From: Solobacterium sp.
Lineage (GTDB): Bacteria; Bacillota_I; Bacilli_A; Erysipelotrichales; Erysipelotrichaceae
Length of the DNA: 39,918 bases
Assembly: GCA_017539385.1 (NCBI GenBank)
Contig: JAFYHC010000021.1
Coordinates: forward strand, 1 to 39,918
Direction: 5' to 3'
Numbering within the stretch: the stretch's first letter is position 1; each line of letters opens with the position of its first letter. The position numbers were made by a program, and so were the translations under genes. Shown piece by piece: positions 1-8,193 of the stretch. The notes beneath the pieces are model-generated. The model searched no databases. It was given only the letters and a program-made list of their open reading frames with translations, and was not told the origin of the DNA.

Positions 1-357
1 ATTGGTGATTCTACCATTGATAGGCAGGTTATCGAAGAAATCCTTAAAGATAATGGGATCAACAAAGAACGGTTAGAATTGATAAATGATTTCAAAGACA
101 TTAAAAGATATGAATTCAAAAAGATGAGATTTCAAATCACTAAATATGCTGCAGTATTTGTCGGCCCAATCCCCCATAAAATAAAAGGTCTCAATTCTTA
201 TTCAAGCATGATTTCTCAAATGGAAAGAGATGAAGGTTATCCACCTGTATTCCGGCTAATTGATTCTCATAACCAGTTAATAATTAATAGGAGTACCTTG
301 TCAAAAGCCATTAAAGAAGCAAAAGATCGACGAATCATAATAAATGTCCTGAACTAA
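1..357 (+). CDS. Unknown protein, 5' end cut by the window
   Basis: The reading frame is open from base 1 to the TAA ending at 357, so the first 118 codons seen are the C-terminal part of a longer protein. An internal TTG at 79 is not a convincing start because coding continues upstream without a stop. The visible part is charged and basic, with a short hydrophobic stretch (AAVFVGPIPHKIKG) that could be a beta strand and Gly-Pro loop, then an amphipathic helix and a basic C-terminal tail. I do not recognise the family. It is AT-rich like the next 1.5 kb, and a strong terminator follows, so it ends its own transcription unit. Confidence 0.6.
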   Translation: MGDSTIDRQVIEEILKDNGINKERLELINDFKDIKRYEFKKMRFQITKYAAVFVGPIPHKIKGLNSYSSMISQMERDEGYPPVFRLIDSHNQLIINRSTLSKAIKEAKDRRIIINVLN

Positions 358-391
358 GGCAGGACATACAAAAGTATAATCATCTCTCGTC

Positions 392-426
392 AGCCCATTC
401 CGAATCAGTTAGGGAATGGGCTTTTA
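392..426 (+). terminator. Intrinsic terminator of the left-edge gene
   Basis: Perfect 10-bp stem AGCCCATTCC / GGAATGGGCT (392-401 and 413-422) with an 11-base loop, followed by TTTAAT. It lies 35 bases after the stop of the left-edge gene. Confidence 0.8.
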
Positions 427-499
427 ATGTGTTTCCAGTTTTTTCTTTTCGTACTTATGGTTTCAGAGTGTGAACTGTAACGCATATGTACCCGTCTTT

Positions 500-1012
500 T
501 CATTTCCAGGGTTTCAGATCGATTTCAGTAGCAATCCTTCTATATATCCGTTCCATTGGTGTAGAAGCATCTGGATCTATAACGAAAGATCCAACATACC
601 GGTACGGTTCTCTATGGAACTTTGCAAAGGTAAAACGGATGGTTTCGTCTACATTGAGCCCGTTCTCATCCGGAAAGTATTCCCGGATAGTTGTACCGTC
701 TGCCGATATGGTATTAATTATATTCACTGTGCTGCTTTGCGATTTCTCGATACCATTCTCATAAACTGCCAATTTGGGAAACCAAACAATGAACTTTTTA
801 CCATTGGTTTTAAGATCATAGCCTCCCTTTTGCCAACCTAAAAAATCTTTTCCAAAGCACTCGTTCAAAACATCGACTGACCGATCAAACAAGTACCCGT
901 CTTCAATACGGATCATTGTTGAGCTTCTCAACTCATCATTTTTCCGTCTTTCTTTTCTTCCCATACTCCCAGCATTATATCCCAGCATTATATCTAGGCA
1001 TACTTCTACCAT
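500..1012 (-). CDS. Small unknown protein downstream of the TIR gene
   Basis: Up to 170 aa. It is the last gene of the leftward cluster and starts 20 bases after the TIR gene's stop, so it is probably co-transcribed with it. The core runs from about residue 33 (MIRIEDG) and holds aromatic-rich motifs (FIVWFPKL, NIINTISADGTTIREY, RYVGSFVID). The wording resembles the beta-rich tail domains seen in some restriction or HNH-type proteins, but I cannot assign a family. The start is uncertain. The ATG at 1012 has only a poor A-rich ribosome site, and the N-terminal codons contain a 13-bp tandem duplication that changes frame. The ATG at 916 would give a 138-aa protein that begins at the conserved-looking part. 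Confidence 0.5.
   Translation of the reverse strand: MVEVCLDIMLGYNAGSMGRKERRKNDELRSSTMIRIEDGYLFDRSVDVLNECFGKDFLGWQKGGYDLKTNGKKFIVWFPKLAVYENGIEKSQSSTVNIINTISADGTTIREYFPDENGLNVDETIRFTFAKFHREPYRYVGSFVIDPDASTPMERIYRRIATEIDLKPWK
968..993. repeat. 13-bp tandem duplication
   Basis: The unit CCCAGCATTATAT occurs twice head-to-tail (968-980 and 981-993). Thirteen is not a multiple of three, so gain or loss of a copy changes the frame at the 5' end of the gene at 500-1012. Confidence 0.85.
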
Positions 1013-1032
1013 TCTTTTTCTTTTCTGTTTCT

Positions 1033-1938
1033 CTAGCGGTTCGTTACCTGCTTAATAAAGTCCTCTAACTGCCTCAAGTTATTAAACTGCAAATATATTT
1101 CCCTGTCATTACGCTGCCATTCTCTGCGATATATGGAAGTCTCTCCTATTCCATACCAGAAAGAACGATGCTTTCCTATCCAACAATTTACAATCTCGGA
1201 GTTTTCCTTAACCCAGAATTGGGCACGATCAGCAACAGATTTAACATTTCCAATATTGATATATGGCCCTTCTTTACGTTCATATCGTATCTCGCTTTCA
1301 ATCTGATACTTCGAAAGAATATCCTGTATATTTTGCAGTTTCTCAACAACACCCGTCGCTTTAAATTTATCCGCTTCTTCCTTTTCACGGACTATTACAT
1401 CATTTCGTAAAGAAGAAAAGTTATCTTTTGGCATTTTCTTTGTCGTCTGATGATCTGTTTTAACATAATCAGCTTCCTTGCGATCGGCTTTCTGATTATC
1501 CCTGCATTGATCAATACCATCGGCTAAGTAAGTTTTCTGATAAAACTTCTCTTCATCCGTATATTGCTTCTTATGTATGTTCTGCAGTCTTCCAAGTCTG
1601 AGACGCATTCCTGCAGGCATTTCTACTTCCTCAAGCAATATCAGGACACGCTTTTTATTCAGATCTCTTGCAAAATTAAGTTCATCCTTACAGTTATCAG
1701 ACTGCATATATTCAGCAGACATCAACGCAAAAAACAGTGCGCAGTTTTCAACATGGGTTGCGATGAATTCATCCCATTCTGATCCTGGATGAATGCCTTC
1801 GTCATACCATACCCGGTAGCCATCATGCTGCAGCCTTCCGATAAATGATTCTGCTTCAGCTTTGTTTTTATGCGAATAACTGATGAATATATATTTTTCA
1901 TCGCCTTCGTATGGTATTTTCGCTGAATATCCTGCCAT
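1033..1938 (-). CDS. TIR-domain protein
   Basis: 301 aa. Residues about 15-125 form a bacterial TIR domain: an opening FISYSHKN strand, a VWYDEGIHPGSEW loop region, and ALMSAEYMQSDNCKDEL, whose glutamate sits where TIR NADases carry the catalytic Glu. Bacterial TIR domains commonly cleave NAD+ or make cyclic ADP-ribose signals; NADase activity here is inference. A Lys/Asp-rich linker follows (about 140-190), then an unassigned C-terminal domain with many Trp and Tyr (about 195-301) that could be a sensor or a partner-binding module. An AGGGGG ribosome site precedes the ATG. It lies 67 bases after the 922-aa DUF4132 gene and 20 bases before the small unknown gene, all on the minus strand. No signal peptide, so it is cytosolic. 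Confidence 0.85.
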   Translation of the reverse strand: MAGYSAKIPYEGDEKYIFISYSHKNKAEAESFIGRLQHDGYRVWYDEGIHPGSEWDEFIATHVENCALFFALMSAEYMQSDNCKDELNFARDLNKKRVLILLEEVEMPAGMRLRLGRLQNIHKKQYTDEEKFYQKTYLADGIDQCRDNQKADRKEADYVKTDHQTTKKMPKDNFSSLRNDVIVREKEEADKFKATGVVEKLQNIQDILSKYQIESEIRYERKEGPYINIGNVKSVADRAQFWVKENSEIVNCWIGKHRSFWYGIGETSIYRREWQRNDREIYLQFNNLRQLEDFIKQVTNR

Positions 1939-2005
1939 ACAGTTGTCCCCCTCTTCTGATGGTATAGGTGCTATATTTCATTTTACCTGCATACAGTTCA
2001 TAGTT

Positions 2006-4774
2006 CTACTCTTGAGGATCCCATGTGAACTCTCCCATGGGATCAAAAGTACCGGACAGACTGTTCTTATAATCCAATAGCTTTGCCAGGACATGATATG
2101 CTTTGGCTTCAGTGGCAATATCAATGAATTCTGTGACCTGCTTCAGTGTGAAGCAACCAAGCCACTCCGCAGCGCTCATATCATCGTTTTCGATGAGGAC
2201 GGTAATGATGTGTTTGTTGAGATACGTGACAATGTGATTCACCTGTCTGTTCCATGTATCATAGGTGAATGACCTGATGTCATATCCCTGGATCCATTCA
2301 ATATATTCATTGTCAAATATCTGTATGTCAGCTCTGCAGTCTTTCATCACCAGCCAGTCATCTTCCAGTGTGAAGCCATGCCTCTTTTTTCCCCAGAACA
2401 GATGGGTAGGCAAGAAATGGGAGGCATACCTGTCCCCTGTCACACGCGCAGGATCTTCCACGGGCTCCCACACCTGGTCAAAGGCTTGCTTCAAATGATG
2501 CTTTGCGACGTATCTCTGCCATGCTTCGGTAACTGCTTTTCCCATTTCCATTGGATGTGCCACTTTGACTGGTGCATCTGTCATCGTATAGGGAATGCCG
2601 TCTGCTGTGACGGGCTTGCCGTTTTCATCCAGTATGAATGTACTGTCGTTCTGGCTCCATACGATCTTCTCTGCCAATATGCGCAGTACGGGATTATACA
2701 GATATGCATTCTTCCACTTTTCTGCTTCTTTTTGAGCACCGGACAGGAATGCATCAAAGAGAATTCCATTACGGCTGTCGGCAGAGGGAAGAATAATCTT
2801 CTGCAGATCTCTGTATTCCCTGGCTGCCTTTGCATGTTCCGCTGCCGTACCAATCTTCGGCATACTGCAGTATACCGTTCCACTCTCATCCGTAAGTGTT
2901 AAAGAGAGATCTTTGTTCAAAGAGGCAGTCAGTATCTTTCCTGCCAGTGTCCAGGAACGCTTTCCGCTCTGATCTAGATCAAAGCTGCAGATGATATGAT
3001 CCCGGATATCTTCTGCGTCCATATCATGTAATTCTGCATATTCCGTAAGAAATCCCGACACTTCCGCAAAACGCATTGCTGTTACCGTATCATTCAGCAG
3101 TACTGCACCATAGATCTGTGACTCATAGCCAAGCTGGTGAACTCTGCTTTTCCATTTCTTCATAGCTTTCAGCAATGCATCCAATTGACGGTCGTTCGCA
3201 ATGACTGCATATGGTATGTACCATATTTCACAATCTGCTTTTGCCCACCGTTTCAGCAAACGCGTCAAATACGCAGAATCGATGTCTTTTATGAGGGCAT
3301 TGTGTTCAGACTGGATGCGATATGGCTTGATCCGTCTGCTGCGCAGATCCGTATACCATCCGGCATCGTATTTCCGCTTATTCAGCGGTCTGACACCTTC
3401 CAGACTATGATTTGGTTCAAGATTCTCATCGGAATAATATGGAATAACTGCACGCATCAAAGACGCAAACATGGGCAGATGATCCAGTTCTTCCCAGTAT
3501 TTTTCGATGATCGTTTCCGATATCAGATTCCAGTCAAGAAGTTCCGTCTCAATACGCTCTTCATGCGGCTGTTCACATAAACGTATCTCCCGTTCCAGAT
3601 GTTTTTTCACACCGGCATCTGACGGATACAGCCTGTACAGTATCTCTGACAGTTTCTGCAGTCTTTCTTTTCCAAGCACCGGTGCAGCCGCAAGTGTAAA
3701 GCGAAGCAGGGCGATCCGCTGTGTGATTTCATCGGAAGTCTGGAAATATTCCAGGATGCAGTCCGCTACAGCACATGCGTTTTCTTCATTCAGATGATAG
3801 CGTATATGGTGATAGTAGGATTCATTGTAACCGTCTTCCTTGCTCACCAGACACAATGCCAATAGTCTTGGTGTCAGCGGCATATACTGCGAAGCCCAGT
3901 ATGCATGCTTCCATGTTTCCAGGTAATAGCTTTCCGGCAGGTTCAGATTCGGACAGTCTGAGAATGCATTATCTGCGATCTCCGGCATACTGCCTGACCA
4001 TGTGACTGTCTTCAGTTTTTCACACTTTCTGAATGCATTCGAACCGATTTTTCTGACTTCTGCAGGCAGTTCTATTTCTGTTAGTTCCGGATGCGCTGCC
4101 TTGATCATACCCTCTTCCATCAGGAATGCTTTACTGCGTATCATGCATTCCCCTGCATCATTTACGCAAAGCAAAGAACGTACGATCTCAGAATTCATAT
4201 TTAACCGGAAAGCTGGATAGACCGCCTCTTTGTTATCCACATCTCTTTCTTCCACCGTATACAGTTCGCTGATTGCCATGCTCAGCACCAATGTTGTTTT
4301 CGCAGTGCTTCCGGGTGAACGCGTCCGGATCGAAGTATATCCGTTATCCCATGACAAAAGATTCAGAAATTCCTCACTGTCATCCGGGATGGCATAATCG
4401 GTCCTGTATTTCTGTTCTTCTTCCTCACTCAGTATAAAAATCTGATCGTATGTATCGTTTCCGCCTTCTGTTCCAAATTCCGGATGATCATTTGTTTCTA
4501 CATGACTGACTGCGATCCCCTGCTGTTCCTGCTCATTGAATTCTTCCTGCAGAAACACAGTATTGAGCCATTTCCGCAATGAACACGTTTCCCATGTGAT
4601 CTCACAGTACTTCTCATGGTACGCATGAATACCGATGCTGAAACGTGACTGCACAAGCATCGTATGCGCAGTATCATCGATCTCCAATACCTTCCAGTAA
4701 CGCCTGCCGAAGGAGAATACGGTTCCCTGTTCCAATTTCAATTGTATTACCGGTTCCTGTATGTTCTTTGTCAA
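2006..4774 (-). CDS. DUF6273-LRR-DUF4132 protein (copy 1)
   Basis: 922 aa, cytosolic. Residues about 10-190 match the DUF6273 pattern (WKVLEID, TWETCSLRKWLN, EEFNEQEQQGI, IFILSEEE, YPAFRLN). Residues about 230-280 hold one BspA-like leucine-rich repeat (ELPAEVRKIGSNAFRKC). A long helical middle leads to the DUF4132 core (about 605-780: WTLAGKILTASLNKDL, AHPMEMGKAVTEAW, LKQAFDQVWEP) and a conserved tail ending FTWDPQE. The start is TTG at 4774, ten bases after AAGGAG; no better in-frame start exists before the DUF6273 domain. It follows the 751-aa paralogue by 20 bases and is closely related to the 870-aa protein at 16475-19087. DUF4132 proteins include E. coli YehI. Their biochemical role is unknown, and partnership with MoxR/VWA is inferred from the third copy. 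Confidence 0.85.
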   Translation of the reverse strand: MTKNIQEPVIQLKLEQGTVFSFGRRYWKVLEIDDTAHTMLVQSRFSIGIHAYHEKYCEITWETCSLRKWLNTVFLQEEFNEQEQQGIAVSHVETNDHPEFGTEGGNDTYDQIFILSEEEEQKYRTDYAIPDDSEEFLNLLSWDNGYTSIRTRSPGSTAKTTLVLSMAISELYTVEERDVDNKEAVYPAFRLNMNSEIVRSLLCVNDAGECMIRSKAFLMEEGMIKAAHPELTEIELPAEVRKIGSNAFRKCEKLKTVTWSGSMPEIADNAFSDCPNLNLPESYYLETWKHAYWASQYMPLTPRLLALCLVSKEDGYNESYYHHIRYHLNEENACAVADCILEYFQTSDEITQRIALLRFTLAAAPVLGKERLQKLSEILYRLYPSDAGVKKHLEREIRLCEQPHEERIETELLDWNLISETIIEKYWEELDHLPMFASLMRAVIPYYSDENLEPNHSLEGVRPLNKRKYDAGWYTDLRSRRIKPYRIQSEHNALIKDIDSAYLTRLLKRWAKADCEIWYIPYAVIANDRQLDALLKAMKKWKSRVHQLGYESQIYGAVLLNDTVTAMRFAEVSGFLTEYAELHDMDAEDIRDHIICSFDLDQSGKRSWTLAGKILTASLNKDLSLTLTDESGTVYCSMPKIGTAAEHAKAAREYRDLQKIILPSADSRNGILFDAFLSGAQKEAEKWKNAYLYNPVLRILAEKIVWSQNDSTFILDENGKPVTADGIPYTMTDAPVKVAHPMEMGKAVTEAWQRYVAKHHLKQAFDQVWEPVEDPARVTGDRYASHFLPTHLFWGKKRHGFTLEDDWLVMKDCRADIQIFDNEYIEWIQGYDIRSFTYDTWNRQVNHIVTYLNKHIITVLIENDDMSAAEWLGCFTLKQVTEFIDIATEAKAYHVLAKLLDYKNSLSGTFDPMGEFTWDPQE

Positions 4775-4794
4775 AGTACAGTCTCTCCTTCCCC

Positions 4795-7050
4795 CTATGA
4801 TTCCTGTGTACCGGAATCAGAATTCAGATTCAGATTCTCTAATGGATCATACTCCGGATACGCTTCCTTCAGATAATTCATCAGAACTGTCTGGGCTTGT
4901 GTCCTGTTCAGATCATTTGCTTCGTTCATAAAAGACAGGATCTGTTCCAATGAAAACAGACGTAATATATCCTCTCTGAGTTTTTCTCCGCTGTCATTTC
5001 TGATCATACTTTCCACAATTGCTTTCAGCATTGCCTGTATCACTGTATCCACAGCAGTATGATCAACTTCTTTTTTTACTCTGAAACTATGGAATGTCAC
5101 TGACCGGTCTCTATGCAGCGTATATTCCACCACAACAGCTTCTCCGCTGTGCATTGTATTTTTATCGCTGAGCTCATATCTGCGGCCGGTATGACCTACC
5201 ATGTAATCTGTATTCACATTGATTCCAGTCTTTTTCAGTTCTTTCAGATATTCGATTCGTTCCGGTGATGTGATCGTCAATCCAATCAGTCCGGATAAAT
5301 CATATATGTCTGTCAGATCTGTGACTTCCTGCCACATCTGTTCAAATGGCTGCTGTATGTTATGGGATCGTAAATACTTCTGCCATTCTATGACGTCCTG
5401 CGGCCTCATGCCTAAAGCACTTACGGCTGTGATGTCATCATGCAGGGAATAATACTCTTTTCCTCTGAAATCCATAAAGCCGTTTTCCGTGGGTATAAAG
5501 CATTTTTCTCTGTCTGCCCACACGATTCCGCAAGACAGCTGCTGAACGATGGGATTGTGTTCATATGCTTTCATCCAGTATTCTTTATGGACTGCTGTTC
5601 CGCTTATTTGCATCTGTTTCAGCACATGGATCCATTCTTTGGCAAAACGCTCTGCTTTTTCAGCGAATATTCTGTATTCCTCCCTCAGCTGTTCCAATTG
5701 CTCTGTATCTGTGCCTTTCTGCACATCTGGAAAAACGCTTATTTCTTTCTGTGCATTGCAGTCAAATATTGCTAGTGACAGATCAGGGCGCACAGTAACA
5801 CTGAGATCGACAGTATCACACTGAAACTTTCTTACACCGTCCACATCAAATCCAAGATCAGGAATCAGATCGTCATATCTGTAATCCACCTCTGTCATGT
5901 TTCTCAGTTCCGCGTATTTATTCAGTTTATTGTTACGGATATAGTATTCCCTTGCGGCTTCCGTATTGCTGTATTTGGCAGAAAAATCCATCACAAAGGA
6001 AAGGTTCTTCTGCTGGAAGAAGAGCTCCATTGTCTTTTCATCCGCATATCTGCAGATCGGATGCAGCACTAATTTCTTTTTGCAGGTTGTACCGATTCGT
6101 TCTAAAGCCATCTGAAAGCTGGATTGATCCAGTAATGAAACGACCTTCTTTGCCTCATCACGGATTCCCGGTGCTGCATATTTCACGTGAAAAAAATGAC
6201 CGGAAAGACTTTGGTGGCAGGTCAGCAGCCATGCCAGTACATATGGTTTCAATGCTTTCCCATAGTTATCCAGCACGGTCGGTAAATCTCTGAATGACAT
6301 ACCATACCCTGTTACAAGATCTGATTCCAGCTCATCAGCAGACTTCCATTCCGCTTTCAGCTGTATTTCGACCATCTTCTCTGCAGAATCCACCCAGCTT
6401 AATCGATATGCTGTATCCGGATCACGTTCCAGCAGTTCTAAAGCCTGTGCAGCTTTCCCGGCGTCCTTTCGTAAAAGCAGATACAGTTCTCTCAGAACAC
6501 TGTCCGATATCATCTGATGGAACAGGACCATAAACACTGCTGCACCAGTATATGTTTCACTGGAGCGCTCTTTTTTGATGATACCGGCAATCGCTTCAGC
6601 AATTGCCTCTTCGTTATCTAAAGCACTGATCTGTTCTTCATATGCCGGTAATATTGTCTTCCCATGCCGGAGTAAGAATACTTCTGCCTGTTGGTTTATA
6701 TCTAATGCATACCATTCCTGCAGCACGATATAATCTCTCACAGACTCATCCGGCAGATACTGTAGGAAAGACCGCCATTTGTCTCGCAGCCCAAACGGTA
6801 TCGAAGAACCAAATATGTTTTTTCCAAATACGATGGAATCTCCTGTGATCGTAAACGATCGAAGATCATCACAGTTTTCAAATGCATAATCACCGATACT
6901 TGTTACACTTGCAGGAATCGTGATACCGGTCAGACTTTCGCAGTTCCTGAACGCATACTCATTAATCCTAATTACGCCTTCCGGAATGCGTATTCCTCCG
7001 CCGCTTCCCGTATACGTTATCAGTACTTTATCTGCTATCACAAAATCCAT
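4795..7050 (-). CDS. LRR-DUF4132 protein (short paralogue)
   Basis: 751 aa, cytosolic. It begins directly with a BspA-like LRR_5 unit (residues about 15-75: IRIPEGVIRINEYAF, ITIPASVTSIGDYAF) and lacks the DUF6273 domain of its two relatives. The helical middle and a diverged DUF4132 core follow (about 390-590: DLSVTVRPDLSLAIFD, AYEHNPIVQQL, IQQPFEQMWQEVTD), then a tail (EQILSFMNEAN) matching the FTLKQVTEFIDIA block of copy 1. The ATG at 7050 follows AGAGGA. It is the first gene of the leftward cluster with copy 1, TIR and the small unknown protein, with a TATAAT box about 70 bases upstream. The family is secure; function is not known. Confidence 0.82.
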   Translation of the reverse strand: MDFVIADKVLITYTGSGGGIRIPEGVIRINEYAFRNCESLTGITIPASVTSIGDYAFENCDDLRSFTITGDSIVFGKNIFGSSIPFGLRDKWRSFLQYLPDESVRDYIVLQEWYALDINQQAEVFLLRHGKTILPAYEEQISALDNEEAIAEAIAGIIKKERSSETYTGAAVFMVLFHQMISDSVLRELYLLLRKDAGKAAQALELLERDPDTAYRLSWVDSAEKMVEIQLKAEWKSADELESDLVTGYGMSFRDLPTVLDNYGKALKPYVLAWLLTCHQSLSGHFFHVKYAAPGIRDEAKKVVSLLDQSSFQMALERIGTTCKKKLVLHPICRYADEKTMELFFQQKNLSFVMDFSAKYSNTEAAREYYIRNNKLNKYAELRNMTEVDYRYDDLIPDLGFDVDGVRKFQCDTVDLSVTVRPDLSLAIFDCNAQKEISVFPDVQKGTDTEQLEQLREEYRIFAEKAERFAKEWIHVLKQMQISGTAVHKEYWMKAYEHNPIVQQLSCGIVWADREKCFIPTENGFMDFRGKEYYSLHDDITAVSALGMRPQDVIEWQKYLRSHNIQQPFEQMWQEVTDLTDIYDLSGLIGLTITSPERIEYLKELKKTGINVNTDYMVGHTGRRYELSDKNTMHSGEAVVVEYTLHRDRSVTFHSFRVKKEVDHTAVDTVIQAMLKAIVESMIRNDSGEKLREDILRLFSLEQILSFMNEANDLNRTQAQTVLMNYLKEAYPEYDPLENLNLNSDSGTQES

Positions 7051-7086
7051 GGTATTTTCCTCTGATCTGTAAAAAGTATGATGAAA

Positions 7087-7175
7087 TCATGGTTACAGCC
7101 AATATGCCTTACTGATATTATACGGATACGCATACGCATGTATCTATGGGGATGCATATAAACCATTGTTAATAT
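7087..7175. repeat. Promoter-region repeat, copy A
   Basis: This upstream region of the 751-aa gene resembles 8030-8110 over roughly 80 bases. The best-matching parts share ATATGC, TTACT, ATTATAC and GATACGCAT in the same order. It contains a minus-strand TATAAT (7117-7122), the likely -10 box of the leftward cluster. Confidence 0.6.
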
Positions 7176-7187
7176 CTAATGAGTCTA

Positions 7188-7211
7188 TAAAAAAGGTCAC
7201 CTGCGGTGACC
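7188..7211 (-). terminator. Minus-strand terminator upstream of the LRR-DUF4132 gene
   Basis: Perfect 7-bp stem GGTCACC / GGTGACC (7195-7201 and 7205-7211) with a 3-base loop. On the minus strand it is followed by a T tract (A run at 7189-7194 on the plus strand). It would stop transcripts coming from 7377-7706 before the next promoter. Confidence 0.7.
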
Positions 7212-7224
7212 ACTATCTAACATA

Positions 7225-7250
7225 AAGCAGATACGAGTGTCTGCTTCTTT
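7225..7250 (+). terminator. Hairpin with T-rich tail
   Basis: AAGCAGA / TCTGCTT stem (7225-7231 and 7240-7246) followed by CTTTT on the plus strand. No plus-strand gene ends here, so it may be a secondary structure of the minus transcript or a decayed terminator. Confidence 0.35.
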
Positions 7251-7347
7251 TATAATTACAGTAATGATAAGTTTTCATCCGGCAAATATAACCATCGGTC
7301 AACACCGTATTTTCGACGACGCATTGAAATTCTTATTAGACGAAGAA

Positions 7348-7371
7348 AAAGAAGAACTCGCGTTCTTCTTT
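7348..7371 (-). terminator. Terminator of the small membrane-anchored gene
   Basis: Perfect 10-bp stem AAAGAAGAAC / GTTCTTCTTT with a 4-base loop, six bases after the stop codon at 7377 on the minus strand. A T-rich tail follows on that strand. Confidence 0.65.
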
Positions 7372-7376
7372 GCGTT

Positions 7377-7706
7377 TTATACTTTTGCTTCGTGGCTTAT
7401 ACCTGTACAGATATTATTCTCGTCAAAGAGCAATGCTAAATGATAACCCGTTGCCATCCACTGACACAGTTTTCCACCGGTACCTGTCGGCGATACAGAT
7501 GATGGAGTACCACAAGCCGCAACAATTTCATCATATGTTTTACCTGCAATTACCCCATTTGTATCTTTTGTCAGATTCGCAAACTTTGTCTGAAGAACAT
7601 CTCCTGGAGCTCTCACAAAGGCACTCATAATCAAATACCCAACAAGCGCAAGAAGCATTGTTCCTATATATGACATAATACCGTCAAATGAAAATAGTGA
7701 ACTCAT
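7377..7706 (-). CDS. Small membrane-anchored protein with SmpA/BamE-like motif
   Basis: 109 aa. One hydrophobic segment (about residues 9-30, GIMSYIGTMLLALVGYLIMSAF) anchors the protein. The remaining domain contains IAGKTYDEIVAACGTPSSV, which resembles the 'G.t..eV...lG.P' motif of SmpA/BamE-like domains, then CQWMATGYHLALLFDENNIC, a beta hairpin with paired cysteines. The ribosome site GAGGAGGG precedes the ATG. It is a single-gene unit whose promoter carries the GTCTAC-type operator also found at 12199 and 12266, so it is probably co-regulated with the zinc-ribbon and lipoprotein operons. No function can be assigned. Confidence 0.7.
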   Translation of the reverse strand: MSSLFSFDGIMSYIGTMLLALVGYLIMSAFVRAPGDVLQTKFANLTKDTNGVIAGKTYDEIVAACGTPSSVSPTGTGGKLCQWMATGYHLALLFDENNICTGISHEAKV

Positions 7707-7828
7707 CTTTTCCCTCCTCTTTTGTACAAGACACGCTCTTTATGTGCAAATACTATTTTGTACATTCCATACAGTAATAAATGAAATATAAAATTGGATT
7801 TGTACTTTATAACACTTGCTCTTTACAA

Positions 7829-7857
7829 AAGATAGCATAATAGTCTACAATTGTAAA
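7829..7857 (-). promoter_or_regulatory. Promoter of the small membrane-anchored gene
   Basis: On the minus strand, TTTACA (-35, 7852-7857) and TATCTT (-10, 7829-7834) are separated by 17 bases. The palindromic site at 7843-7858 covers the -35 and spacer. Confidence 0.5.
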
Positions 7858-7858
7858 C
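7843..7858. promoter_or_regulatory. Operator-like palindrome (site 1)
   Basis: GTCTACAATTGTAAAC is 15/16 identical to the perfect palindrome at 12199-12214 and contains the exact TACA-N2-TGTA core bound by BlaI/MecI/CopY-type repressors. It overlaps the -35 of the promoter for 7377-7706. Confidence 0.6.
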
Positions 7859-7865
7859 CCTATGG

Positions 7866-7881
7866 GTCTAATTTTGTAAAC
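7866..7881. promoter_or_regulatory. Operator-like half-conserved site (site 2)
   Basis: GTCTAATTTTGTAAAC lies 23 bases from site 1 and keeps both outer halves (GTCTA and TTGTAAAC-like) with a degenerate centre. Probably a weaker second site. Confidence 0.4.
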
Positions 7882-8029
7882 CTTATGTTCAGTAAATTAT
7901 GTTGCTGAGCTAGTACGTGCCTGTGCCTCATGTTTTATTGTAAATAAACACAGTGATTTGTACCACAACAGACCTGTTCAGTATCTCTACAATACAAATA
8001 TATGAAACAGGCATAAGCCGTTATATCTG

Positions 8030-8110
8030 ACTTGGTACTGCCCATATGCATTACTCAAATTATACTGATACGCATTCCACTCCAGAATGCAGATAAAACT
8101 ATTGATAATA
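8030..8110. repeat. Promoter-region repeat, copy B
   Basis: Resembles 7087-7175 in the same orientation, including TTACT, AATTATACTGATACGCAT and a downstream ATGCAGATAAA stretch. No DUF4132-type gene starts to its left, so it looks like a leftover promoter or duplicated intergenic segment. Confidence 0.5.
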
Positions 8111-8193
8111 ACCTGGAAGTCTGTAGTGGAAAAAGAACTCTGACATTGAATTCTTCTTTTGCGTTCCATGGATTATTACTTATCTCGAAGGAA

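Larger units (their letters stand above)
7707..8193. other. 487-bp AT-rich non-coding gap
   Basis: No convincing gene. It holds the promoter and two operator-like sites for the small gene to the left (7829-7881), a stretch without recognisable signals (7890-8025), copy B of the repeated promoter region (8030-8110), and a weak A/T hairpin (about 8120-8160) just past the stop of the gene at 8194. Confidence 0.6.
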
